NCBI GenBank assembly: GCA_964555565.1
Contig: CAZKTF010000091.1
Coordinates: forward strand, 1-13,609
Direction of reading: 5' to 3'
Source of the DNA: CAZKTF01 sp964555565
GTDB lineage: Bacteria > Planctomycetota > JAJSAM01 > JAKLKS01
DNA length: 13,609 nucleotides
Part shown: positions 6,647-12,469 of the stretch, piece by piece
Layout of the letters: each line of letters opens with the position of its first letter
Position numbering within the stretch: position 1 is the stretch's first letter
Translations under genes and position numbers: made by a program
Notes under the pieces: model-generated
Told to the model about the DNA's origin: nothing
What the model saw: only the letters and a program-made list of their open reading frames with translations
Database searches by the model: none

Positions 6647-7819
6647 ATGCGCGGCGGACACCGGGAGTTCTTCGTCGGGATCGTCTTCTTCGGCCTCCTC
6701 GCCGTCCTGGGGGTCCTCACCATCACGGCCGCCGAGGTCCGCCTCGGGGAGAACTACCCGGAGACGTTCCGCTTCTCCGGGGTTTCGGGCCTGAAGAAGG
6801 GGGACGACGTCTGGGTGAACGGGTTCCCCTCCGGGACTGTCAGCGAGGTCTCCATCGGCCCCGACGGGGTGGTCGCGGCAAAGGCGGTGCTCAAGAGCGA
6901 CCTCGGCAAGATGGAATTCCGGGAGGACGCCGAAGTCTCCGTGCGCCCCAAGTCGGCGCTGGGCGGCGCGGTGGTCGCGATCGAGACCGGGAAGAAGGCG
7001 GCGAAGACCGGCGAGGCGGGCCTGAAGCGGATCCGGGAGCGGGTCTGGGACACCGTCTCCGACCCCATCGGCCTCCAGGAGGCCCTGAAGGACGTGAAGC
7101 CGCAGATCAAGTCGATCCTCGCCAACCTCGACGTGATCGTCCACGACGCGAAGGAGGGCCGGGGAACGGTCGGGATGTTCCTGCGCGACGACGTGGAGCG
7201 GGAGAAGGTGCGGAAGGCCCTCGACAACATCCTGAAGGTGTCCGACGACCTCGCCCGGGGGGACGGGTACCTCGGGCGGCAGCTCCTGGGGGAGAAGGGC
7301 GTCGAAGACCTCGACCGCGCGCTCGCGAAGATCGCCGACTTCTCCGAGCGGCTGGACCAGGGGGAGGCGGCCCTCGGGAAGCTGCTCTGGGGAGCGAAGA
7401 CCGCGGCGGACCTGGAGAAGGCGATGGCGAGGCTCTCCTCGGTGGCCGACCGCCTGGACAAGGAGGACGGCGCCCTCGGACGCATGTTCTTCGGGAACGA
7501 GACCCTCGAGTCCGTGAGGAAGTCCGCCGAGAACCTGCGGAGCCTGTCCGAGGACCTGGCCCGGGGGGACGGGGCCCTCGGGCGGATGCTCTGGGGGGAG
7601 AAAACGGGGAAGGACCTGGAGGGCATCGTAGCGAAGCTCGGCTCCATCGCGGACCGCCTCGACTCCGGGCAGGGCACGCTCGGGAAGCTGCTCTCCAAGG
7701 ACGACTCGCTCTACGGGGACCTCCGCGACGCGATCCGCTCCATCACGCGCTCCAGCGAGGAGGCCCGCGAGAACGCTCCCATCCTCACCTTCGCCGGGTT
7801 CCTGTTCAAGTCGTTCTAG
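6647..7819 (+). CDS. mlaD: MlaD-type MCE protein with six 34-residue repeats
   Basis: Membrane-anchored, periplasmic lipid-binding component of the transporter (390 residues). Residues 8-28 form a single transmembrane anchor (F-F-V-G-I-V-F-F-G-L-L). Residues about 37-115 form one MCE domain, with the family's F-x-x-x-x-G-L-x-x-G-x-x-V pattern (F-S-G-V-S-G-L-K-K-G-D-D-V) and G-x-V-x-x-V. From about 171 to 374 come six units whose L/V-G pair falls at 176, 210, 244, 278, 312 and 346, exactly 34 residues apart. They are amphipathic helices with a Gly-x-Gly-x-[LV]-Gly turn. The last 14 residues (A-P-I-L-T-F-A-G-F-L-F-K-S-F) are hydrophobic. E. coli MlaD is much shorter and lacks this region; extended helical tails that bridge the periplasm are known in PqiB. 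The TAG stop lies in the CTAG that flanks the downstream mobile element. Confidence 0.94.
   Translation: MRGGHREFFVGIVFFGLLAVLGVLTITAAEVRLGENYPETFRFSGVSGLKKGDDVWVNGFPSGTVSEVSIGPDGVVAAKAVLKSDLGKMEFREDAEVSVRPKSALGGAVVAIETGKKAAKTGEAGLKRIRERVWDTVSDPIGLQEALKDVKPQIKSILANLDVIVHDAKEGRGTVGMFLRDDVEREKVRKALDNILKVSDDLARGDGYLGRQLLGEKGVEDLDRALAKIADFSERLDQGEAALGKLLWGAKTAADLEKAMARLSSVADRLDKEDGALGRMFFGNETLESVRKSAENLRSLSEDLARGDGALGRMLWGEKTGKDLEGIVAKLGSIADRLDSGQGTLGKLLSKDDSLYGDLRDAIRSITRSSEEARENAPILTFAGFLFKSF
7157..7768 (+). repeat. Six coding tandem repeats of 102 bp in mlaD
   Basis: Six units of 102 bp each. Units 1-3 and 4-6 resemble each other more than their neighbours. For instance V-R-K-A-L-D-N-I-L-K-V-S-D-D-L-A-R-G-D-G in unit 1/2 matches V-R-K-S-A-E-N-L-R-S-L-S-E-D-L-A-R-G-D-G in unit 4/5, 306 bp (three units) apart. 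This points to duplication of a three-unit block, with the length held strictly in register. Confidence 0.9.
7816..7819. repeat. CTAG target-site copy, left
   Basis: CTAG directly outside the left inverted repeat, matched by CTAG at 8086-8089. It includes the TAG stop of mlaD. It is read as a 4-bp target duplication, although because CTAG is palindromic it could instead be the outermost 4 bp of longer inverted repeats. Confidence 0.6.
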
Positions 7820-8085
7820 CCCGACCTATTCATGAGAGCACGCGGTTCCGCGGCGTCCTCGCGCCGATCCCTGCGTCGGGGCGCGCGGGGAGCGGCCTTC
7901 GGCCGCTTCCCGCGCTCCGCCTCGCCTACCCTCATCGGGTATGTCTTCGGCGGCCCTCCTTGGCCTCGGCGCGATGCCGCTCGCGGAACAGCCTGTCCGT
8001 CCGGCCTGTCGTTCCATGACTGCCGAACCCCTCCCCGCAACCTGCCTTCCGTCTTCGTCGCGCGCACCCTCATGAATAGGTCGGG
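7820..8085. mobile_element. MITE-like non-autonomous element, 266 bp
   Basis: The left end cccgacctattcatgag (7820-7836) is the exact reverse complement of the right end ctcatgaataggtcggg (8069-8085). These are perfect 17-bp terminal inverted repeats, flanked by CTAG on both sides. The interior is too short for a transposase. It carries a 15-bp-stem hairpin at 7883-7915. Open frames of 85 codons cross it on both strands, and both end M-N-R-S-G because they read the same repeat; I do not regard them as genes. A 4-bp CTAG duplication fits several insertion sequence families, for example IS5-type elements that target YTAR, so the parent family is undecided. It sits between the converging mlaD and ribE genes and harms neither. 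Confidence 0.75.
7883..7915. repeat. Strong hairpin inside the MITE-like element
   Basis: Arms 7883-7897 and 7901-7915 pair over 15 positions with one G-T (G-U in RNA) pair and a three-base TTC loop. It could stop transcription coming out of mlaD or be a structural part of the element. Confidence 0.7.
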
Positions 8086-8089
8086 CTAG
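8086..8089. repeat. CTAG target-site copy, right
   Basis: CTAG directly outside the right inverted repeat, matching 7816-7819. Removing the element and one CTAG would join the mlaD stop directly to the REP-like hairpins. Confidence 0.6.
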
Positions 8090-8146
8090 TACGGGCGGGG
8101 CTCCGCGCCCGCCTTCGCCGTTGTACGGGCGGGCTTCAGCCCGCCC
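8090..8146. repeat. Two tandem REP-like hairpins
   Basis: Two copies starting TACGGGCGGG at 8090 and 8124, a 34-bp step. The first folds over about 8094-8113 with a bulge. The second is a perfect 9-bp stem (gggcgggct / agcccgccc) with a TC loop. The loops differ (ctccg versus ttca) while the stems stay paired, so the structure rather than the sequence seems conserved. Repeats of the form 'gggcgggcttcagcccgccc' are widespread, dispersed intergenic elements in several high-GC phyla. Confidence 0.7.
8127..8146. terminator. Possible bidirectional terminator between mlaD and ribE
   Basis: A perfect GC-only-type hairpin with 9-bp arms, placed between two converging genes. No T-run follows on either strand, so it is not a classical intrinsic terminator. 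It may only protect 3' ends. Confidence 0.3.
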
Positions 8147-8152
8147 GCCGTT

Positions 8153-8169
8153 GCCGCCGCAGGGGCGGC
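8153..8169 (-). terminator. Possible 3' hairpin of ribE
   Basis: gccgcc and ggcggc arms with a five-base loop, directly after the ribE stop codon on the minus strand. There is no U-tract, so termination is only suggested by position. Confidence 0.25.
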
Positions 8170-8847
8170 CTACCGGAACCCTTCCTCCTCGAGCAGGGCG
8201 CGGGTGACGCGCGAGACCTCGGCGGGGGCCTCGCCCGCGGACGCGCGGCCGAGGATGCGGCGCACCCACTTGCCGAGGAGGTCGGCCTCGAGGTTCACCC
8301 GGTCCCCGGGACGGAGCGCCGCCAGCGTGGTCACGCCCAGGGTGTGGGGGACGAGCGCGACGGTGAACCCTTCGGCGTCCAACGCGACGACCGTGAGGGA
8401 GACCCCGTCCACGGCCACGGAGCCCTTCTCGATGAGGTGCTCGACCACGACCGGGGGGGCGGCGACCGAGAGCACGACGGCCCCCTCCCCCGGGGTCCCC
8501 GGGGACCCCTCCATCGAACGCACCGTCCCGACCCCGTCCACGTGCCCCTGGACGAAGTGGCCCCCGAGGCGGTCCCCCACCCGCAGCGCCCCCTCCAGGT
8601 TCACGCGGGAGCCCGGGGCGAGCGTGCCGAGGGTCGTGCGGGATAGGGTCTCGGCCACGGCGTCGAAAGCCCCCTCGGTCCCGGCGGGCCCCTTGGCGAG
8701 CGTGAGGCACACGCCGGCCACCGCGACCGAGTCCCCTGCCCGGGCGCCGGCGGCCACCGGTCCCAGGTCCACGCGGAGCCGGACGTGGTCCGCCCGCCGC
8801 TCCACCGCCCGGACCGTGCCGACCGCCTCGACGATGCCGGTGAACAT
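8170..8847 (-). CDS. ribE: Riboflavin synthase (alpha chain)
   Basis: Catalyses the last step of riboflavin synthesis: two molecules of 6,7-dimethyl-8-ribityllumazine give one riboflavin and one pyrimidinedione. The 225-residue protein shows both lumazine-binding barrels. The first begins with the invariant M-F-T-G-I-V-E and has A-V-A-G-V-C-L-T-L with C47. The second has H-F-V-Q-G-H-V-D-G (H97, H102) and V-A-V-D-G-V-S-L-T-V. N-L-E-A-D-L-L-G-K-W lies near the C-terminus, and about 20 extra residues follow the usual end. The internal duplication of the two barrels is typical. It stands alone, with no ribA, ribD or ribH beside it and no FMN riboswitch visible upstream. A TACGAT box seven bases before the ATG, with no Shine-Dalgarno, suggests a leaderless mRNA. 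Confidence 0.97.
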   Translation of the reverse strand: MFTGIVEAVGTVRAVERRADHVRLRVDLGPVAAGARAGDSVAVAGVCLTLAKGPAGTEGAFDAVAETLSRTTLGTLAPGSRVNLEGALRVGDRLGGHFVQGHVDGVGTVRSMEGSPGTPGEGAVVLSVAAPPVVVEHLIEKGSVAVDGVSLTVVALDAEGFTVALVPHTLGVTTLAALRPGDRVNLEADLLGKWVRRILGRASAGEAPAEVSRVTRALLEEEGFR

Positions 8848-8854
8848 GGCGGGT

Positions 8855-8860
8855 ATCGTA
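8855..8860 (-). promoter_or_regulatory. Candidate -10 box of ribE
   Basis: TACGAT on the minus strand, seven bases before the ribE ATG and preceded by GC, as in the box upstream of the aromatic-repeat gene (GCTACRAT in both). It would place the transcript start at the start codon. Confidence 0.45.
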
Positions 8861-8870
8861 GCGGCGCACC

Positions 8871-8965
8871 AAGGGGTCAGACGCCTAGGAAGCCGGCGGG
8901 CGGGCGGAGCAAGGGGTCAGACCCCATTCTCCTGGCCTGGGCCAGGAGAATGAGGTCAGACCCTT
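8871..8965. repeat. 'aaggggtcagac' repeats around a long palindrome
   Basis: Copies of aaggggtcagac lie at 8871-8882 and 8911-8922, and a variant ggtcagaccctt at 8954-8965. Between the last two is a perfect palindrome, 8926-8951, with 12-bp arms attctcctggcc / ggccaggagaat and a TG loop. Including the outer arms, 8911-8965 forms an imperfect 55-bp inverted repeat. It resembles a dispersed REP/BIME-type intergenic element. No coding potential is seen. Confidence 0.75.
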
Positions 8966-8980
8966 ACGACGACCTTTTCC

Positions 8981-9008
8981 TTGTCGCCCCCCGCCCCCCC
9001 GCTAGCAT
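8981..9008 (+). promoter_or_regulatory. Candidate promoter of the trmD operon
   Basis: TTGTCG at 8981-8986 and TAGCAT at 9003-9008, with a 16-base C-rich spacer. They lie just after a T-rich patch (ccttttcc), unusual for this DNA. A start near 9015 would leave a leader of about 50 bases before trmD. Confidence 0.4.
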
Positions 9009-9056
9009 GGTCCGTTTCGGGCCTGCTCCCGGCGTCCAGAGCGTCCGCGGGAGGCC

Positions 9057-9061
9057 GGAGG
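9057..9061 (+). promoter_or_regulatory. Ribosome binding site of trmD
   Basis: GGAGG five bases before GTG 9067, the same spacing as at mlaD. It favours this start over an in-frame ATG at 9007. Confidence 0.7.
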
Positions 9062-9066
9062 CTGCC

Positions 9067-9765
9067 GTGAAGGTGGACATCCTGACGCTCTTCCCCGGGA
9101 CGTTCGCGGGGGTGCTCGAGGAGAGCATCCTGCGGATCGCCCGCGAGAAGGGCGCGCTTGACGTCCGGCTCCACGACCCGAGGGAGTTCACCTCGGACCG
9201 CCACCGGTCGGCGGACGACCGGCCCTACGGGGGCGGTCCCGGGATGGTGATGAAGCCGGAGCCGCTCGTCCTCTGCGCCGAGAGGGCGCTGGCCGAGCGG
9301 GGCCCGGGGCGGGTGGTCGTCCTCTCCCCCGCCGGGCGCCGGTTCACGCAGGAGGTGGCGCGGGAGTTCGCCCGCGAGGAGCACCTCCTGCTCGTCTGCG
9401 GCCGCTACGAGGGGATCGACCACCGGGTGATCGAGGTCCTCGGGGCGGAGGAGCTGTCGGTCGGGGACTTCGTGCTCTCGGGCGGGGAGATCGCGGCGAT
9501 GGCCGTCGTGGAGGCCGTGGCGCGGCTCCTGCCGGGCGTCCTCGGCGACGAGGAGTCGGCGAAGGAGGAGTCCTTCGAGGACGGCCTGCTGGAGTACCCG
9601 CAGTACACGCGGCCCGCGGAGTTCCGCGGGCGGGCGGTGCCGGAGGTGCTCCTTTCGGGCGACCACGGGCGGATCCGCGCGTGGCGCCGGGGGCAGGCGG
9701 AGGCGCGGACGCGGGCGCAGGCGACGAAGTCGGGACCGGAACCCGGGAAGGAAGGTGGGGCATGA
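9067..9765 (+). CDS. trmD: tRNA (guanine37-N1)-methyltransferase
   Basis: Methylates G37 next to the anticodon using S-adenosylmethionine, preventing +1 frameshifts. The 232-residue SPOUT protein has the family's trefoil-knot motifs: D-D-R-P-Y-G-G-G-P-G-M at 50-60, L-S-P-A-G-R-R-F-T-Q at 86-95, C-G-R-Y-E-G-I-D at 111-118 and S-V-G-D-F-V-L-S-G-G-E at 131-141. These are followed by L-L-E-Y-P-Q-Y-T-R-P. The E. coli 'D-S-F' triad that carries the proposed catalytic Asp169 reads E-S-F here, a conservative change. The start is GTG, which gives the usual V-K-V-D-I-L-T-L-F-P N-terminus and has GGAGG upstream. The stop overlaps rplS as ATGA. The usual upstream partners rpsP and rimM are absent. Confidence 0.97.
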   Translation: MKVDILTLFPGTFAGVLEESILRIAREKGALDVRLHDPREFTSDRHRSADDRPYGGGPGMVMKPEPLVLCAERALAERGPGRVVVLSPAGRRFTQEVAREFAREEHLLLVCGRYEGIDHRVIEVLGAEELSVGDFVLSGGEIAAMAVVEAVARLLPGVLGDEESAKEESFEDGLLEYPQYTRPAEFRGRAVPEVLLSGDHGRIRAWRRGQAEARTRAQATKSGPEPGKEGGA

Positions 9766-10193
9766 GGCGGCTGATGGACGTCGAGAAGGAGTTCCTCCGG
9801 TCGGACATCCCCCCCTTCGAGGTCGGGGACACCGTGGACGTGGGGGTCAAGATCCGCGAACTCTCGGAGAAGGCCGGCAAGGGCGGCGCGCTCGAGGAGA
9901 AGGAGCGGGTGCAGATCTTCAACGGGGTCGTCATCCGGCGCCAGGGGAGCGGCCACCGCACCACGTTCACGGTGCGGCGGATCGTGGCCGGCGAGGGGGT
10001 CGAGCGGACCTTCCCGCTGCACTCCCCCCGCGTCGCCCACGTGGAGGTCAAGCGCCACGGGCGCGTGCGCCGCGCCCGGCTCTACTACCTGCGCGATCGC
10101 ACGGGCAAGGCCACCCGCATCGAGGAGCGCATGGGCGAGGAGGGCAGGGGCGCCGGGGCCCCGTCCCCCGGGCCCGCCCCCGCGGCGAAGTAG
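9762..10193 (+). CDS. rplS: 50S ribosomal protein L19
   Basis: Structural protein of the large ribosomal subunit, at the 30S-50S interface. Of 143 residues, about 10-123 match the family: F-E-V-G-D-T-V-D-V near 19-27, R-V-Q-I-F-N-G-V-V-I-R-R at 49-60, R-T-F-P-L-H-S-P at 82-89 and R-R-A-R-L-Y-Y-L-R-D-R-T-G-K-A-T-R-I at 103-120. The remaining about 20 residues are a Gly/Ala/Pro-rich tail beyond the usual length of roughly 115. Its ATG overlaps the trmD TGA, the common trmD-rplS pairing, and a purine-rich ggaagg precedes it inside trmD. Confidence 0.97.
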   Translation: MRRLMDVEKEFLRSDIPPFEVGDTVDVGVKIRELSEKAGKGGALEEKERVQIFNGVVIRRQGSGHRTTFTVRRIVAGEGVERTFPLHSPRVAHVEVKRHGRVRRARLYYLRDRTGKATRIEERMGEEGRGAGAPSPGPAPAAK

Positions 10194-10199
10194 CGGGCG

Positions 10200-10559
10200 A
10201 TGGCCGGCCGCGCACGTCCGGGCGCCGTCGGCGAGGAGGCCGCGGCCCGGGAGCTGCAACGCGCGGGCTGGACGCTCCTCGACCGCAACGCGCGGGTCCG
10301 CGAGGGGGAGATCGACCTCGTGCTCGAGCGCCGCGGGGTGATCGGCTTCGTCGAGGTGAAGTCCCGCCGCTCCGTCACGGCCGGATCCCCCGAGGAGGCC
10401 GTGGACGAGCGGAAGGCCGCGCGGGTGGCGCGCGCCGCCGAGGAGTACCTGGCCCGGCGCGGGCTTTCCGCGGCCCCCCGCGTCCTGCTGCTGGCCGCCG
10501 TGGACCTGGCGCCCGACGGCACGCCGCGCGCCGTGCGGGTCGTCCCCCTGGAGGGCTGA
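10200..10559 (+). CDS. yraN: YraN / UPF0102 endonuclease-fold protein
   Basis: A 119-residue member of the UPF0102 family, which has a restriction-endonuclease-like (Holliday-junction-resolvase-like) fold and no firmly assigned role. Conserved elements are visible: G-E at 11-12 followed by the A-A-A-R-E-L helix, N-A-R at 30-32, G-E-I-D-L-V at 36-41 and F-V-E-V-K at 50-54. The Glu, Asp and E-x-K residues expected for a metal-dependent nuclease centre are therefore intact. It starts six bases after rplS, and yraN genes commonly sit beside trmD-rplS and rnhB. Its stop overlaps the next start by one base (TGATG). Confidence 0.92.
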   Translation: MAGRARPGAVGEEAAARELQRAGWTLLDRNARVREGEIDLVLERRGVIGFVEVKSRRSVTAGSPEEAVDERKAARVARAAEEYLARRGLSAAPRVLLLAAVDLAPDGTPRAVRVVPLEG

Positions 10560-11011
10560 TGCCCGTCGTCTCGATCGCGGAGTACCTGGACCCCCGGCGC
10601 GTGGTGGACCTGCGCGCCCGCACGAAGGCGGAGGCGATCCTCGAGCTCTGCGACGCCGTCTCGAGGGCCCCCGAGGTCGGGGACCCTGCGGCGCTGCGCG
10701 CGGCCGTCGTCGGGCGCGAGGAGGTCATGTCCACCGGGATCGGCCTGGGGATCGCCGTCCCCCACGCCAAGATCCCCTCGGTCCGCGACTTCGTCCTCGC
10801 CCTCGGCCGCTCGCGCGCCGGGGTGCCCTTCGACTCCCTGGACGGGGCCCCGGTCCACGTCGCGGTCCTCATCGCGGGGCCCGAGGACCGCCAGTCCCGC
10901 TACCTCCAGATCCTCGCCTCGATCACGCTGCGCCTGAAGGGCCCGGAACTCCGCCGCGCGCTCCTCGACGCGGCCGACGGGAAGGCGGTCGTGGAACTGC
11001 TCCGGAGGTAG
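10559..11011 (+). CDS. PTS EIIA (fructose/nitrogen type) domain protein
   Basis: A 150-residue stand-alone EIIA domain of the PTS_EIIA_2 family. The phosphorylation site is plain: M-S-T-G-I-G-L-G-I-A-V-P-H-A with H69 as the phospho-accepting histidine. The family's later V-A-V-L-I-A-G-P-E segment and H/Q-S-R-Y-L-Q-I-L-A-S-I helix are also present. No EIIB, EIIC, HPr or enzyme I gene is near. A regulatory role like PtsN (EIIA-Ntr) is therefore more likely than sugar uptake, but rpoN and hpf, the usual ptsN neighbours, are not seen. The start is ATG at 10559, overlapping the yraN stop. It belongs to the trmD-rplS-yraN run. Confidence 0.9.
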   Translation: MPVVSIAEYLDPRRVVDLRARTKAEAILELCDAVSRAPEVGDPAALRAAVVGREEVMSTGIGLGIAVPHAKIPSVRDFVLALGRSRAGVPFDSLDGAPVHVAVLIAGPEDRQSRYLQILASITLRLKGPELRRALLDAADGKAVVELLRR

Positions 11012-11020
11012 ATTTCGGGC

Positions 11021-12469
11021 ATGAGGGTCCTCCCCGCGTTCCCGCTCGTCCTCCTGCTGGCCGGCGCGCTGCGGGCGGCCGACGTCCCGGGCTCGGCCAC
11101 GGGCGCGGACATGCGGGAGGAGCACCGGGCCCGGCGCGCGTCCCTGGCGGCGCTCCTCCCCCCGAAGTCCCTCGCGCTCGTCCTCGCCGACCCGGGCGAC
11201 CCGGGCGCCCTCTACGCGCCCCGCCCGAACGAGGACTACTTCTGGCTCACCGGGAGCGACGAGCCGAGCGGGATCCTCCTCCTCGAGCCCCCGCCGAAGG
11301 AGGGGGCGCCCCACCGCGAGACCCTCCTCCTCCCGCCGCGGGACGCCCGCGCCGAGGGGTGGATCGGCCCCCGTCTCTACCCGGGTCCCGAGGCGGAGGC
11401 GCGGACCGGGATCGCCGCGACCGCCGACCTGCGCGAGGCCCGCAAGGAGGTCGAGAAGCGCCTGAAGGGAGTGGAGAAGGTGTTCCTCACGCGGGGAGGC
11501 CCCTCGGGGCGGCACGCCACCGACCTCCTCGGCGACCTCCTCGGGCTCGGGATCCGGAAGCCCGGAAAGCCCTCGAAAGAGGACAAGGGGGAGAAGGACG
11601 CCGACCCGGGGACCCCCGTGCGGGTGGAGGGGACGCCGGGCCGGGACCGCCCCGACCTCGCGGACCTGGGCGGGCTCACGGCGCGGCTGCGCCTGCGGAA
11701 GTCGAAGGAGGAGACGGCGCGGGTGCGGCGCGCCTCCGAGCTCTCGGCCGAGGGCCACCGCCGCGCGATGGCGACGGCCCGCGCGGGCATGGCCGAGTAC
11801 GAGATCCAGGCGGTCCTCGAGGGGGCCTGCCGCACCGGGGGCTGCCGCCGCCAAGCCTACGACAGCATCGTGGGGAGCGGGCCCAACTCCTGCGTCCTCC
11901 ACTACGGCCGCAACCGCCGCCTCCTCGAGGACGGCGACCTGGTCCTCGTGGATGCCGGCGGCGAGTTCCTGAACTACGCCTCCGACGTGACGCGCACCTG
12001 GCCCGTGGGCCCGCGCTTCTCCGAGGAGCAGGGGCGGGCCTACGACGCCGTGCTGGCCGCCCAGGCCGCCGGGATGGCCGCGGCGAAGCCGGGGGCGACC
12101 TTCCGCGACATCGAGACGGCCTGCCGGAAGGTCCTGAAGGAAGCGGGCCTGGAGGACGGCTGGCGGCACGGGCCCTGCCACTGGGTCGGCCTGAACGTGC
12201 ACGACCCGAACGGGAGCGCCCCCCTCGAGCCCGGCGTCGTGTTCGTCGTCGAGCCGGGGGTCTACTTCCCCGAGAAGGGCTGGGGGATCCGGATCGAGGA
12301 CACCTTCTCGATGCGCGAGGACGGGACGCTCGAGTGCCTCTCCGCCGCGGCCCCGAAGGCCCGGGCGGAGATCGAGGCCCTGCGCGCGGCGGCGCTCGCG
12401 GCGGTGCCCTCTCCCCCACCGGCGACGCCGGTCTCGGCTCCCTCCTCGCCTCCCGCCGGACCGCGCTAG
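11021..12469 (+). CDS. Secreted M24B (Xaa-Pro) aminopeptidase
   Basis: A 482-residue peptidase of the PepP-like M24B family, cleaving N-terminal residues before proline. Unlike cytoplasmic PepP it begins with a signal sequence: a Leu-rich stretch ending L-R-A-A-D near residue 20, so it likely acts in the periplasm. Residues about 30-180 form the AMP-N-type domain (N-E-D-Y-F-W-L-T-G), and a charged insertion spans about 180-215. The pita-bread catalytic domain follows. The five metal ligands are all present: D311, D322, H387 (G-P-C-H-W-V-G-L), E411 (V-V-E-P-G) and E426 (I-E-D-T-F), with H294 and H394 also conserved. The C-terminus is a Pro/Ser/Ala tail. It lies nine bases after the EIIA gene and its stop shares CTAG with the converging gene. 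Confidence 0.93.
   Translation: MRVLPAFPLVLLLAGALRAADVPGSATGADMREEHRARRASLAALLPPKSLALVLADPGDPGALYAPRPNEDYFWLTGSDEPSGILLLEPPPKEGAPHRETLLLPPRDARAEGWIGPRLYPGPEAEARTGIAATADLREARKEVEKRLKGVEKVFLTRGGPSGRHATDLLGDLLGLGIRKPGKPSKEDKGEKDADPGTPVRVEGTPGRDRPDLADLGGLTARLRLRKSKEETARVRRASELSAEGHRRAMATARAGMAEYEIQAVLEGACRTGGCRRQAYDSIVGSGPNSCVLHYGRNRRLLEDGDLVLVDAGGEFLNYASDVTRTWPVGPRFSEEQGRAYDAVLAAQAAGMAAAKPGATFRDIETACRKVLKEAGLEDGWRHGPCHWVGLNVHDPNGSAPLEPGVVFVVEPGVYFPEKGWGIRIEDTFSMREDGTLECLSAAAPKARAEIEALRAAALAAVPSPPPATPVSAPSSPPAGPR

Noticed and set aside
7157..7768. CRISPR-like or satellite repeat array
   Set aside because: The 102-bp periodicity lies in an intact coding frame and copies vary at third positions. 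It is a protein repeat, not spacers between identical repeats.
9007..9066. Alternative upstream ATG start for trmD
   Set aside because: It adds 20 residues before the conserved V-K-V-D-I-L-T-L-F-P, has no Shine-Dalgarno and overlaps the candidate -10 box. GTG 9067 has GGAGG at good spacing.
8848..9066. FMN riboswitch for ribE
   Set aside because: The region upstream of ribE shows a -10 box next to the start codon and REP-like repeats. There is no room or conserved pattern for an RFN element.
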